From Legionella clemsonensis (GTDB lineage: Bacteria > Pseudomonadota > Gammaproteobacteria > Legionellales > Legionellaceae): a DNA stretch of 64,000 bases. Position numbers and translations under genes: made by a program. Positions 28,517 through 37,633 of the stretch are shown piece after piece. The notes under the pieces were generated by a model. The model saw nothing but the letters and a program-made list of their open reading frames with translations. It ran no database searches and was not told the DNA's origin. Location of the stretch: assembly GCF_002240035.1 (NCBI RefSeq), contig NZ_CP016397.1, forward strand, positions 2,072,501-2,136,500. Direction: 5' to 3'. Each line of letters opens with the position of its first letter. Position 1 is the first letter of the stretch.

Positions 28517-29113
28517 TTATTGTTCTGATCCCTCAAATTTTTTAGCAGTTGCGTTGCCTTCACTCGTAATGCCGTCTCGAATTAGTACTTTTTTAAGTGT
28601 TAAAAATAATATTTTAATATCCAGCCAAAAAGTTTGATTATCAACATACCAAACATCCAACTTAAATTTATCTTCCCATTTTAAAGCATTACGTCCACTC
28701 ACCTGAGCCAGCCCCGTAATTCCAGGCTTTACTTCGTGACGTCTTCTTTGCTCCGAATTATAAAGTGGAAGATATTCAACCAATAACGGCCGAGGACCAA
28801 CTAAACTCATTTGCCCCATCAATACATTCCATAGTTGAGGTAACTCATCAAGACTGGTTGATCTTAGAAAGCGCCCCAAACGCGTGAGTCGTTGCTCATC
28901 AGGCAGCAATTCCCCCTGAACATTAGTAGCGTCTTTCATCGTACGAAATTTAATAATTTTAAAGATTTTACTATGTTGACCTGGTCTACTCTGATAAAAG
29001 AATATGGGTGTCCCTAAATTATAACGAATTAAGAATCCAATTATTAAAATTAGTGGGGACATTATTAACAACACTGCGCCAGAAAATAAAATATCAAAAA
29101 TACGTTTAACCAA
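28517..29113 (-). CDS. initiating sugar-phosphate transferase (PglC/WcaJ C-terminal type)
   Basis: The 198-aa protein is a monotopic polyprenyl-phosphate phosphoglycosyl transferase: one N-terminal re-entrant hydrophobic segment (KRIFDILFSGAVLLIMSPLI), then IFKIIKFRTMKDA, the LGRFLRSTSLDELPQLWNVL motif with the catalytic Asp-Glu pair, and SLVGPRPLLVEYLPLY and KPGITGLAQVSGRNAL. It transfers a sugar-1-phosphate from a UDP-sugar to undecaprenyl phosphate, starting a repeat unit. The length is that of the small PglC-like class, without the extra membrane domain of WbaP/WcaJ. The start is probably TTG at 29113. Confidence 0.93.
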   Translation of the reverse strand: MVKRIFDILFSGAVLLIMSPLILIIGFLIRYNLGTPIFFYQSRPGQHSKIFKIIKFRTMKDATNVQGELLPDEQRLTRLGRFLRSTSLDELPQLWNVLMGQMSLVGPRPLLVEYLPLYNSEQRRRHEVKPGITGLAQVSGRNALKWEDKFKLDVWYVDNQTFWLDIKILFLTLKKVLIRDGITSEGNATAKKFEGSEQ

Positions 29114-29374
29114 AATCTTCTCTTTTTCTATTATTCGCTTTGAAAAGGTACAAAATTTAAAATAATTACCTCTACTCTAAGCAGCTCACAAGCTTGTCCG
29201 GTATTTATTGCCAGAGATGCCAACACGCGAGTTAAAGAGTATTATTATAACGTTTCCAGAGAAGTTGACAAACATCTCTCAAGTACCAGAGCAAGTCGTA
29301 TGGCTAGGATAGTAAAATTTCTTTAAGACCACAATTTGTTATATAACAGTCATTTTTATTAACAGTGAGAAAAA

Positions 29375-30073
29375 TTAAATCATAATTCTACAATCAGTTA
29401 TCCCATTTCTAAGATTGGCAGGAATAGCAAGACTCATCTTTTTAGGTTTTGGTAAATTTAATCCCTCCATTAAGGCAATATACTCTTCGCAGGAATTAAC
29501 TTGTAATCGGGGATTGAAACGTTTCTCTTCGCCAATCGTACTTACTGTCATCCCATTATAATCATGAGCAGGGTATACAAAAGTAGATTCAGGTAAACTG
29601 AGCAAGCGACTTAAGCTTTCATATTGAGCCTTGGCAGAGCCTCCTTGAATATCAGTACGACCCGTTCCTCGAATTAATAAAGTATCCCCTGTAAATAATT
29701 TATTATCCACCAAAAAACAGTAAGAATCATCAGTATGACCTGGTGTATACATTGTCTTTAGGATAAAACTGTTGAAATCAATTACCTCATTATCTGAAAA
29801 TTTAAATGATACAAACTCTGCCTTAGTTTGTATTCCCATGCCAATTTGACAACTCGTTAATTGATTCAATTCACCTGTACCAGTAATATGATCGGCGTGC
29901 AAATGAGTATCCATGGTAATTACTAATTTTAATTCTAGCTGATGAATTAGCTGGAGATAACGATTTACATGCTCTTTCACAGGATCTATTAGAACAGCTT
30001 CCTTACTGACTTCACAGGCTAAAAGATAGGTATAAGTGCAGGATTCACAATCAAATAATTGACGAAAAAGCAT
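29375..30073 (-). CDS. MBL-fold hydrolase, ETHE1-like (probable persulfide dioxygenase)
   Basis: The product of about 232 aa has the metallo-beta-lactamase motif THLHADHITG, then MYTPGHTDDSYCF, LFTGDTLLIRGTGRTDIQGG and VYPAHDYNGMTVSTIGEE, which together match the ETHE1/persulfide-dioxygenase subfamily with its single iron site. These enzymes oxidise glutathione persulfide to sulfite. The frame extends to 30127 into rmlC, but AAGGA five bases before the ATG at 30073 sets the start and leaves a 16-bp gap to rmlC. A sulfur-metabolism enzyme is out of place in an O-antigen unit and is probably a passenger gene. Confidence 0.85.
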   Translation of the reverse strand: MLFRQLFDCESCTYTYLLACEVSKEAVLIDPVKEHVNRYLQLIHQLELKLVITMDTHLHADHITGTGELNQLTSCQIGMGIQTKAEFVSFKFSDNEVIDFNSFILKTMYTPGHTDDSYCFLVDNKLFTGDTLLIRGTGRTDIQGGSAKAQYESLSRLLSLPESTFVYPAHDYNGMTVSTIGEEKRFNPRLQVNSCEEYIALMEGLNLPKPKKMSLAIPANLRNGITDCRIMI

Positions 30074-30089
30074 AGGAGTCCTTCTTATA

Positions 30090-30650
30090 TTAGTTGTACT
30101 GTGGCAATAACTTATGGTCGATATCACTTAAATTTTTAGCAATCAAATCCTTTGCAGAAAGCTGCACCTCCCCTTCGCAAGGCCAGGCAATAGATAATGC
30201 TGGATCTTGATAACTAATTGCCAACTCAAATTCCGGGTAGTAATAATCCGTACATTTATAGAAGAAATCAGCCGAAGGGCTCAGGACATAAAAGCCATGG
30301 GCAAAACCTTTGGGTATCCAAAGTTGCCGTCGATTTTCAGCAGAAAGAATTGCGCTAACCCACTGGCCAAAAGTTGGTGAACCTAGTCGAACATCCACTG
30401 CCACATCAAAGACCTCCCCCGCGAGTACTGAAATTAACTTTCCCTGAGTATGCTGACTTTGGAAATGCAATCCCCGCAGAACTCCTTGCCGTGAGCGCGA
30501 AAGGTTATCCTGTACAAAGCTATCGTTAATTCCCAGCATTTCCTGATAGCGTATCAGCTGAAAAGACTCGTAAAAAAAACCTCTTTCATCCCCATAAATT
30601 TGAGGCTCAATTATTTTAATTTCATCAATTTTGGTATTGAGTACTTTCAT
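30090..30650 (-). CDS. rmlC: dTDP-4-dehydrorhamnose 3,5-epimerase
   Basis: The 186-aa cupin protein carries the RmlC pattern: PQIYGDERGFFYESF, FVQDNLSRSRQGVLRGLHFQ (catalytic His), GEVFDVAVDVRLGSPTFGQW and WIPKGFAHGFYVLS. It epimerises C3 and C5 of dTDP-4-keto-6-deoxyglucose on the way to dTDP-L-rhamnose. GAGGG precedes the ATG at 30650 by four bases. The partner genes rmlD and rmlB lie about 28 kb to the right on the other strand; rmlA is not in this window. Confidence 0.95.
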   Translation of the reverse strand: MKVLNTKIDEIKIIEPQIYGDERGFFYESFQLIRYQEMLGINDSFVQDNLSRSRQGVLRGLHFQSQHTQGKLISVLAGEVFDVAVDVRLGSPTFGQWVSAILSAENRRQLWIPKGFAHGFYVLSPSADFFYKCTDYYYPEFELAISYQDPALSIAWPCEGEVQLSAKDLIAKNLSDIDHKLLPQYN

Positions 30651-30673
30651 TGTTCCCTCAACTCAGGCTATCT

Positions 30674-32269
30674 TTAATTTGCAAATAACAGGTCAATTTC
30701 AGACAATAAATTTTTACCTGCCTGACCATCTAACCTTCCCCATACATCACTTTTCTCAATTTGAGCCATTTTAATTTCTTCATAAAACTCAATTTGATTC
30801 GCTAATTTTTCCAGCGTTAAAACAAATTCATTTTTATCAAATATAGTGAGAACACCCTTTAAATTATCATAATCATCATATCGATAACGATAAAGATCAT
30901 AATTGATTACTGGCACACCACATGTAATAGCCATACGAATAGTAGCGGAACCAACAGCGATAAAGATAGCACTTAAAGGAATAACTTCTGCAATATCGCC
31001 ATAAAATATTTTTACAGGATATGTGTTAATAAATTCAACACTGGATGGATTAGTTCTTGGGTGCAAATTAATCACAATATGATATTGAGTACTGTATTCT
31101 GATAGTTCTTTCATAATGAAACGAACTGTTTCTTCAAAATCCCTAAATTCAATAAATTCTTTTCGGCTGCTGCATTGATCAGGAGGTAAAGCACACAAAA
31201 TCATCGGCTTGTCTTCATTAAAATGAAGCGATTGATACAATTGTCTACGAAAAGCTGCTGCTTGTTGTACTCTCGAGTACAACTCATCATTGCAGAGAGC
31301 GCCAGTAGCACGTAAATGCCTTCCATCAATTCCTGCTGTGAGATAATATTCTTTCATGGCATCACTTTCTAATGCTAAAAAATCAATATCACCACTGTTT
31401 AATAACCAGGGATTTTCCGGGGTTATATTCAACATTTCATGAATCAATACAATTTCTACAGGTAAAAGTAATGATCTTCCTTTATAAACGTGAACCCAAT
31501 GTGGGAAGGCATTCGCGCAGAATTTGTTGTACATTTTAGTTAGTGAGCGGCCAGGATCATTATAAAAAGCCTCAGACCATTCCAACGTATTTGCGATTGT
31601 AAATGGAACAATAATAGACGGAATGTTGCTTTTTCTACCCAAATATACAAAAATTTGGGTAAAATAAAAAAGGTTATGCTCAGGAAAAACCATTAGTTTT
31701 ACATTATGCTTTAACAGCACTTTTGGTATTGAGTGATAATACTCATAAGCAGAACGTGAAATAGTTGGTAATAACTGGGGAATGTTATTCCATATAAATC
31801 GATAGCAACCTAGAAGATATTTCGATATTTTTTTCGTAGAGCGTATAGAAGGTTGAGAATTATTCTCACTAGCTCTCTCCCATTTTTCCTGAAGTTTCAA
31901 CTCCTCGTTTGCTGCCTTTTTATCAAATCTAGGCAAAACATCGAACAATCTCTTTATTGGACTTATAAATCTAAATAAATATTTAACAATTTCTAAAAAG
32001 GCTAGAAATTTTCTTATGCCGAATCGAAGAATTCTTAACCATAACTTTTGTTTAGGTGTAATTTGATTTTTTGCAAAAAAAGGAACAATCGCTATCCCTT
32101 CTGATTCACAAACAGCGATATCTCTTTTAACTCCATCGTATCCTGCATTAAAAAAAATAATGGGCTCATAACCACTATGCGATTTCAGTAGGCGAGCTAC
32201 TCTAATTATTTCTTTAAAATGGGTGGCAATATGAACAAATAATAGTGTATTTTTAGGTGTGGTTATCAC
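30674..32269 (-). CDS. large GT-B-like surface-polysaccharide protein, paralogue A
   Basis: Not a recognised named gene. The 531-aa protein starts with a Rossmann-like segment (TLLFVHIATHFKEIIRVARL) and has no signal peptide. Its second half shares distinctive blocks with the proteins at 47091 and 55959: IIVPFTIANTLEW, FPHWVHVYKG, NPWLLNSGD followed by an E...M..YY...GI...TG pattern, VINLHPR, and GSATIRMAITCGVPVINYD near residues 440-460. This order resembles the nucleotide-binding half of GT-B proteins such as UDP-GlcNAc 2-epimerases or CDP-glycerol glycerophosphotransferase-like enzymes. A sugar- or polyol-phosphate transferase role is inferred. The start is probably GTG at 32269 with a weak RBS. 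Confidence 0.75.
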   Translation of the reverse strand: MITTPKNTLLFVHIATHFKEIIRVARLLKSHSGYEPIIFFNAGYDGVKRDIAVCESEGIAIVPFFAKNQITPKQKLWLRILRFGIRKFLAFLEIVKYLFRFISPIKRLFDVLPRFDKKAANEELKLQEKWERASENNSQPSIRSTKKISKYLLGCYRFIWNNIPQLLPTISRSAYEYYHSIPKVLLKHNVKLMVFPEHNLFYFTQIFVYLGRKSNIPSIIVPFTIANTLEWSEAFYNDPGRSLTKMYNKFCANAFPHWVHVYKGRSLLLPVEIVLIHEMLNITPENPWLLNSGDIDFLALESDAMKEYYLTAGIDGRHLRATGALCNDELYSRVQQAAAFRRQLYQSLHFNEDKPMILCALPPDQCSSRKEFIEFRDFEETVRFIMKELSEYSTQYHIVINLHPRTNPSSVEFINTYPVKIFYGDIAEVIPLSAIFIAVGSATIRMAITCGVPVINYDLYRYRYDDYDNLKGVLTIFDKNEFVLTLEKLANQIEFYEEIKMAQIEKSDVWGRLDGQAGKNLLSEIDLLFAN

Positions 32270-32291
32270 AACAATAAATCGTCCTTAATTG

Positions 32292-33770
32292 CTATTTAAT
32301 CGTTTCTTCAAACAGAGACTCCGCTGGTTTCTTACTTTCGCTTCCGCTCTCGGAAGTAACCTCCCACGCCAACCTAGGACGCAACATGCCCTCAGGCCAA
32401 GAGCCTTCCCAGTTGGAACGAACACCAATGGGTAAATGATCGTCAATAATCTTCAAAGACAGACAATTTATTTTGACAATGCCGGGTTCTGTTCTTTCTG
32501 CCTCTATAATATAAATTGAAACATTAAATTGACCTTCATTCAAAAATTCTTTAGGAATGGTAACCTCTTCATAACACGGCCCTGATTGGCGTTCTATATT
32601 ATTTGAAATTAAATATTGATTATCGATACAGGAAAATAATTTTGTACCATCCGCTGATGTGAGATCGACCCTAACATTAAATTTCGCCAGTTTATTCAAT
32701 ACATCAAGTTTAAGTTGTAGCTTTATATCTTCATTAACAGTAAATTTAGCCTGTGTCGTGCGCTCCTCAGTCATTAATCGACAAGACAATAGCTTAACTA
32801 CATTAGGTATTTGTGGTGAATCTAGTTCATTCCAGATTTGTTCGGCACAAAGACTACATTTCGCTGATAATTCTTCATTTTTCTCAGGAAGCACTGGGAC
32901 AGGTGTTAATTCTTCAGCAATAGGGACAGGAGTATTGATCAAGTTACTTTCTGCTAATTTCGACTCATTATTAATAATAATATCTTTAATACTAATTATC
33001 TTGCCATGAGAAACTTCGATCGTTTTTTTACAAATAGACTCAATCGCTTTCATGTCATGACTTACAAAGATCACCGAACGGCCATCATTGGCTACTTCTA
33101 ACATCTTTTCTTTGCATTTTTTCTGAAAATCTGCATCCCCTACCGCTAAGACCTCATCAATTAACAGAATTTCTGATTCAAGAAATGCTGCAACAGAAAA
33201 GGCCAGACGCATATACATTCCAGATGAATAGCGTTTTACTGGTGTATCTATTTGCGCGCCTAACTCAGAAAATTCCAGAATATCTTTAAAACGAGTATTT
33301 ATTTGTTTTCTTGTTAAACCATTAATAGCGGCATTTAAATAAATATTTTCTCTCCCTGTTAATTCTGGATGAAACCCCGTACCTACTTCCAATAAACTAA
33401 TTAGATGTCCCCTGTAACGAAATTCACCATAAGTAGGAGAGGTAATACGAGATAAAATCTTTAAAAGAGTACTTTTTCCAGAGCCATTTTGCCCTATAAG
33501 GCCTACTCTTTCTCCAGGCTTTATTTCAAGATTGATATCTTTTAACGCCCAGAAAAATCCTGGGGGTAGTCCTTCCGTTTGTGCGTCTGAGACCACAGCT
33601 TTTTCAGACTTGTTGGAAACTTCTTCATTTAATGGAGATTGTCCCTTTGTCTTTCTAATAATAGTCTTAACTTTCTTCGACAATTGTTCATAGATTGTGC
33701 CATGCTGCGTAGCACCAGCACCTAATCGGTACACTTTACTTAAATTATCGACTTTTAATATCCAGTTCAT
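32292..33770 (-). CDS. wzt: polysaccharide ABC exporter ATP-binding protein with C-terminal carbohydrate-binding domain
   Basis: The 492-aa protein has an N-terminal ABC ATPase: Walker A VGLIGQNGSGKSTLLKIL, ABC signature VKRYSSGMYMRLAFSVA and Walker B ILLIDEVLAVGDADFQ. Between the first strand and Walker A is an unusual linker of about 45 residues (around 35-80). After the ATPase come about 60 low-complexity residues and a Wzt-type beta-sandwich (about 320-475), which in family members binds the chain end to be exported. With Wzm it pumps undecaprenyl-linked O-antigen across the inner membrane. The ATG overlaps the wzm stop by four bases. Confidence 0.94.
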   Translation of the reverse strand: MNWILKVDNLSKVYRLGAGATQHGTIYEQLSKKVKTIIRKTKGQSPLNEEVSNKSEKAVVSDAQTEGLPPGFFWALKDINLEIKPGERVGLIGQNGSGKSTLLKILSRITSPTYGEFRYRGHLISLLEVGTGFHPELTGRENIYLNAAINGLTRKQINTRFKDILEFSELGAQIDTPVKRYSSGMYMRLAFSVAAFLESEILLIDEVLAVGDADFQKKCKEKMLEVANDGRSVIFVSHDMKAIESICKKTIEVSHGKIISIKDIIINNESKLAESNLINTPVPIAEELTPVPVLPEKNEELSAKCSLCAEQIWNELDSPQIPNVVKLLSCRLMTEERTTQAKFTVNEDIKLQLKLDVLNKLAKFNVRVDLTSADGTKLFSCIDNQYLISNNIERQSGPCYEEVTIPKEFLNEGQFNVSIYIIEAERTEPGIVKINCLSLKIIDDHLPIGVRSNWEGSWPEGMLRPRLAWEVTSESGSESKKPAESLFEETIK

Positions 33771-34603
33771 AATGCGTCTACTATAGATTGTTCATGTTTT
33801 CTGAAAAAAGTGAAGCCCATCACAAAAATCAAAATGGCCGCTGAAAATCCAAAGACAAATTGCTCAGGGTTCGGCCAACTTCCTTTTAACGCATCCCGAT
33901 AAGCACAAATAATCATACTCATTGGATTAAACTCATACCACAAACGCAACCAAGGTGGGGCAGCTGAAATAGGATATAAAACGGGGTTAGCAAAATAATA
34001 GAATTGTAATGCGAGAGGAATAAATAATTTAATATCTCGATAACGAGCGCTAAATGGAGCCAAAAGTAATCCTAAACCCATGGCATACATGCATTGGATG
34101 AGCAACAGAAGTGGGAAAAGGATAAATAGATGATAATTGAAAAGACCGTAGATTAAAGAGCAAAGTACGATGAGTCCAAATCCGATTAAATAATCAATTG
34201 CGGCGGACAAGGTATATGTTCCACTGAGTAGAAGCCTAGGAAAATAAATCTTATTAACTAAACCTGCGTTCCCTTCCACTGCGCCCATACTTAAGTTAAT
34301 CATTGCCATGAATGCATACCAGGGAATGATGGCTACGAGATAAAACAATAAATAAGGTAAACCATCTGTCGGGATTTTAATCATAAAACCAAAAACAAAG
34401 GTAAATACACCGACGGTAATAAGTGGGGATAATATTAGCCATCCAAAACCTAGTACAGTTTGTGAATAGCGAACTTTAATATCTCGAGCTGTAAACACCC
34501 AAAGAAGCATTCGATACTGCCAAAGATCCTTAAGATATGTTTTTAAGGGTTGAATATCACCAGCTTTAATGACTGTTTCCTTTAGCACCTTTTCTTCACT
34601 CAT
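33767..34603 (-). CDS. wzm: polysaccharide ABC exporter permease
   Basis: The 278-aa protein has six membrane segments and the ABC-2 exporter pattern: WQYRMLLWVFTARDIKVRYSQTVLG at the N-terminus (WQYRMLLWVFTARDIKVRY) and FIPLALQFYYFANPVLYPIS in the second half. It forms the transmembrane channel for lipid-linked polysaccharide with the downstream Wzt, with which it overlaps. The next gene upstream is 265 bp away, so the promoter for this pair may lie in 34604-34868, where I see AT-rich sequence but no confident boxes. Confidence 0.93.
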   Translation of the reverse strand: MSEEKVLKETVIKAGDIQPLKTYLKDLWQYRMLLWVFTARDIKVRYSQTVLGFGWLILSPLITVGVFTFVFGFMIKIPTDGLPYLLFYLVAIIPWYAFMAMINLSMGAVEGNAGLVNKIYFPRLLLSGTYTLSAAIDYLIGFGLIVLCSLIYGLFNYHLFILFPLLLLIQCMYAMGLGLLLAPFSARYRDIKLFIPLALQFYYFANPVLYPISAAPPWLRLWYEFNPMSMIICAYRDALKGSWPNPEQFVFGFSAAILIFVMGFTFFRKHEQSIVDAL

Positions 34604-34868
34604 ATGATAAATCCTAGAATATCTTTGATGACATCAAAATCCCTTTCAACCATGAATGACTCCTATTTCACTTGAGCATAAAAAATAAAAGCTTTCAAAA
34701 GTACTGGACTCTTCAACAACATGGATTCCTTGAGAAACTCTTTGCCACTTTTAGTTCGATGTATTGTATGGTTTTAAATTTTTAATCACAAGTCTAAAAT
34801 TTATTAAAAAAATTTATACCAACCTCTGTTGTTAACATTTTTTACCTGTTGATTTTATAGGATATAAA

Positions 34869-35567
34869 TCAGGGAAGGGTCTCTTCCTTTGTTTCAACTA
34901 ATTTTTCAACCAGTGCCCAGTCAAGTGTGGTATCCACATCAATTCCCTCACTGGGTTTATCGATAAGCAGTGCTCTGGTAGGCGAACTGTAGAATGATTT
35001 ATTCGTGATTATTTGTTCTGTACTCGCTATATAAATTGAACCATTGAGCTTGTAGAGTGGAGACAGTTCTGCGGATTGCAAATGATTGTTAAAAATTTCA
35101 CTTGAGCATAAATTGCCATTTGCATCAATTGTTGTATACCAGGAGGGTTTCATCATAACGCTATTCACAGACACTACGCTATGACCTGAAGCAATATGCA
35201 TTTCAACAGCTTGCTTTATCGTTTCTGGCTTACGAAAAGGAGAAGTTGGCTGAAGTAATAACACGCTATCAAAATAAATATCAATGGTCTGATAGCGCTC
35301 AAGCATATCTATAACTGCATCAATCACATTCGATGAATCCTCAGCTAAATTTTCTGGTCTTAACCAAGGCACACTGGCACCATAATGTGAAGAAATGCCT
35401 GCAATTTCCTGTGAATCAGTCGAAACTACAATTTGGTCACAGCAAGCGGCTTTTTGCGCTGCAATGATGGTATATGCAATTAAGGGTTTACCAGCAAGCA
35501 ATCTCACATTTTTGCCCGGTAACCTTTTTGATCCTGCTCTTGCCGGTATAAACGCTAAAATTTTCAC
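34869..35567 (-). CDS. CMP-sugar synthetase, acylneuraminate cytidylyltransferase family (copy 1)
   Basis: The 232-aa product opens FIPARAGSKRLPGKNVRLL, the nucleotide-binding loop of NeuA/PseF/LegF-type enzymes, followed by VVSTDSQEIAGIS, LLLQPTSPFRKPE and YKLNGSIYIA, then DKPSEGIDVDTTLDW with the metal-binding Asp pair. It couples CTP to a nonulosonic acid (sialic, legionaminic or pseudaminic type). The start is GTG at 35567. Two more family members lie at 40889 and 52631, suggesting that more than one acid is activated or that one copy has drifted to another sugar. Confidence 0.9.
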   Translation of the reverse strand: MKILAFIPARAGSKRLPGKNVRLLAGKPLIAYTIIAAQKAACCDQIVVSTDSQEIAGISSHYGASVPWLRPENLAEDSSNVIDAVIDMLERYQTIDIYFDSVLLLQPTSPFRKPETIKQAVEMHIASGHSVVSVNSVMMKPSWYTTIDANGNLCSSEIFNNHLQSAELSPLYKLNGSIYIASTEQIITNKSFYSSPTRALLIDKPSEGIDVDTTLDWALVEKLVETKEETLP

Positions 35568-35624
35568 GTATTACATTCCATTTTAAAATAATAAAATAAA
35601 AGCTTGAGACTTTACTTAATTTGT

Positions 35625-36443
35625 CTAAGTAGTCGCTACAGTACTTCCACTAAACATTAAATTATTTTTTTCTGTACAACGCCCTGGATTGGTCGCCAAT
35701 CCTCGTTGATAATTGATAATTGTATTGTTGTAAAAAACATTTTCTTTTTCTCCAACTACCCAAGCTGCAATAGACTCAAAGGGTGTCGAATTAAAGTTTG
35801 TAAAGACATTGCTATAAACTTGACAAGAGTTTGTACCACTTAAAATAAGCACCCCCACATACTCTAACCTGTAATTTAATTTAGACGTTGGCACGTTTGT
35901 AGCGGATATAACATTATTAGATATTCTACAACCAGCATAATCCCGAATGTTAATGCCAACCAGATAAAAATCTTTATCTTCTTTCGGATAATAAAAATCC
36001 ATATCAGTAATATGATTACCCGTAACTTCAATATTTTTCCCAGAAAGATTTATAGCAATATCTTTCGTATCTTTAAACGTATTATTAAGAATGCGAATGT
36101 TTTCAACATCTGAGCCAGTAATAGCAAACCAAAATCCTTTGAAATAACCATTTTTAATTGTCACATTATTACGTGAGCCGAGTTTAACACCAAAGTTTCT
36201 TGTGCTAGGTAAAGGATCAGATAAGGTCTTTTCATTAAGATCAACAATAACTGAGTCAGCGTTAATCTCTATTGGGCCAGTCATATCTTTCGTTAAAAAA
36301 TAACATCCTGGCTTTGAAATCGTGTTTTCTAATAAAGGTTGACATCCTGGCAATACTTTCCACTTTAGAATCATTGTTAAGATAGAAACTAATAAAAATA
36401 AGAAAATAAATAAAAAATACAGCTGATTACGTTTCATCTTCAT
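35625..36443 (-). CDS. membrane-anchored right-handed beta-helix protein
   Basis: The product of about 272 aa starts with a hydrophobic segment (LYFLFIFLFLLVSILTMIL) that is either an uncleaved anchor or signal peptide. The rest is made of parallel beta-helix turns with repeated N-N/V/I ladders: NNVTIKNGYFKGF, ENIRILNNTFKDT, KNIEVTGNHITDM, GCRISNNVISATN, NSCQVYSNVFTNF and ENVFYNNTIINY. Such folds (NosD/pectate-lyase-like) often bind or cleave polysaccharide. In this locus it could trim or epimerise the periplasmic chain, but no catalytic residues are certain. The frame extends to a TTG at 36470; the ATG at 36443 is the more probable start. Confidence 0.75.
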   Translation of the reverse strand: MKMKRNQLYFLFIFLFLLVSILTMILKWKVLPGCQPLLENTISKPGCYFLTKDMTGPIEINADSVIVDLNEKTLSDPLPSTRNFGVKLGSRNNVTIKNGYFKGFWFAITGSDVENIRILNNTFKDTKDIAINLSGKNIEVTGNHITDMDFYYPKEDKDFYLVGINIRDYAGCRISNNVISATNVPTSKLNYRLEYVGVLILSGTNSCQVYSNVFTNFNSTPFESIAAWVVGEKENVFYNNTIINYQRGLATNPGRCTEKNNLMFSGSTVATT

Positions 36444-36634
36444 TAAAAAATTTCTCTGACGACTCTTCAATCCTTTTCAGGCATCCTAACAAATAAATCA
36501 ATTCATCACAAATTACAGATATTATTGTATTTTCAATACATTGAGTACTAAAATAGAACACCAATTCTATCAGTGGATTTAAATATTAAGCTCAGCTAAA
36601 ATGCATTTCAAACTTTCTGATTTTCTTTCAAATC

Positions 36635-37606
36635 ATGACAAAAATAATAATTATTGGTGCCGGTCAGTTAGGCAGTAGACATTTGCAGTCCCTTAATCTG
36701 CTGAATGAGGAAGTTGATATTACAGTTATCGATCCGAATATTAGCTCGTTGGAGACTGCACGCTCCAGGTTTGAAGCAACCATAAAAAATATAAATCACC
36801 GTATCAATTATCAAAAAGAAATAAGTCTTCATGGCGATATTGATGTGGCTATAGTCGCAAGTACTGCCCAAAGCAGAAGAACAATTGTTGAAAAATTATT
36901 TAACCAATCTGCTTCTGTTAATCATTTGGTTCTTGAGAAGTTACTGTTTACGCAAGAGCAAGACTACTACGCTATCTCTCATTTGCTAGCTAAATATCCC
37001 ACTAAAACCTGGGTTAATTGCACCATGCGAATGATGCCCTACTATCAAAATCTACCTAATTTATTTCATAAACAAGTTATTCAATACCATGTAACGGGTA
37101 GTCAATATGGCTTAATTACTAATGCCATCCATTACCTGGATCATTTAGCATATATTACCGGCGTAAATCGCTTTGAATTAGATACGCGCTATTTAGATAA
37201 GCAAATAATTGAGAGTAAAAGACCAGGCTATTATGAAGTCACGGGGACTCTTATCGCACGATTTGAAAACGGTAGTCTGGCATTCTTATATAGTGACAAG
37301 GCAGGGATGGCACCCATTCAAATTGAAATTTTTAATGAAAAGTACCGCATTATTTCCAGAGAATGGGAACAGCAAGCTTGGCAAACAAGTCTTAATAATG
37401 ATTGGAAATGGGAAGAGGTGGAAGCAGCTATTCCTTATCAAAGTACTTTGACTGCTGAATTAGTTGATTCTTTAATCCAACATAACCAGTGCTCTCTTAC
37501 CGACTATGAAACATCGATGCAAATCCACTTGCAGTTGTTAAATCCGCTGAGGTCGTTCTTAGCTGAATGTGGTTTTCAGAGTGAGGTTAGCTACCCCTTT
37601 ACTTAA
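36635..37606 (+). CDS. Gfo/Idh/MocA-family oxidoreductase (copy 1)
   Basis: The 323-aa protein has the N-terminal dinucleotide fold IIIIGAGQLGSRHLQSLNLL, and HLVLEKLLFTQEQDYYAI where family members keep the EKP-like motif (here EKL, the Pro being lost). The C-terminal alpha/beta domain carries a His near TNAIHYLDHLAY that corresponds to the usual catalytic His. Members oxidise or reduce sugars or inositols with NAD(P). It is the first plus-strand gene of block 2, opposite the beta-helix gene, with a 164-bp divergent gap. The substrate is probably a nucleotide-linked or free sugar-acid precursor. Confidence 0.82.
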   Translation: MTKIIIIGAGQLGSRHLQSLNLLNEEVDITVIDPNISSLETARSRFEATIKNINHRINYQKEISLHGDIDVAIVASTAQSRRTIVEKLFNQSASVNHLVLEKLLFTQEQDYYAISHLLAKYPTKTWVNCTMRMMPYYQNLPNLFHKQVIQYHVTGSQYGLITNAIHYLDHLAYITGVNRFELDTRYLDKQIIESKRPGYYEVTGTLIARFENGSLAFLYSDKAGMAPIQIEIFNEKYRIISREWEQQAWQTSLNNDWKWEEVEAAIPYQSTLTAELVDSLIQHNQCSLTDYETSMQIHLQLLNPLRSFLAECGFQSEVSYPFT

Positions 37607-37633
37607 ACCTAGACCTTTGAGTCCTGAACAGTA

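Noticed and set aside
32659-33009. 116-codon plus-strand frame inside wzt
   Set aside because: It is antisense to the wzt linker and carbohydrate-binding domain, Ser-rich by chance of the complementary strand.
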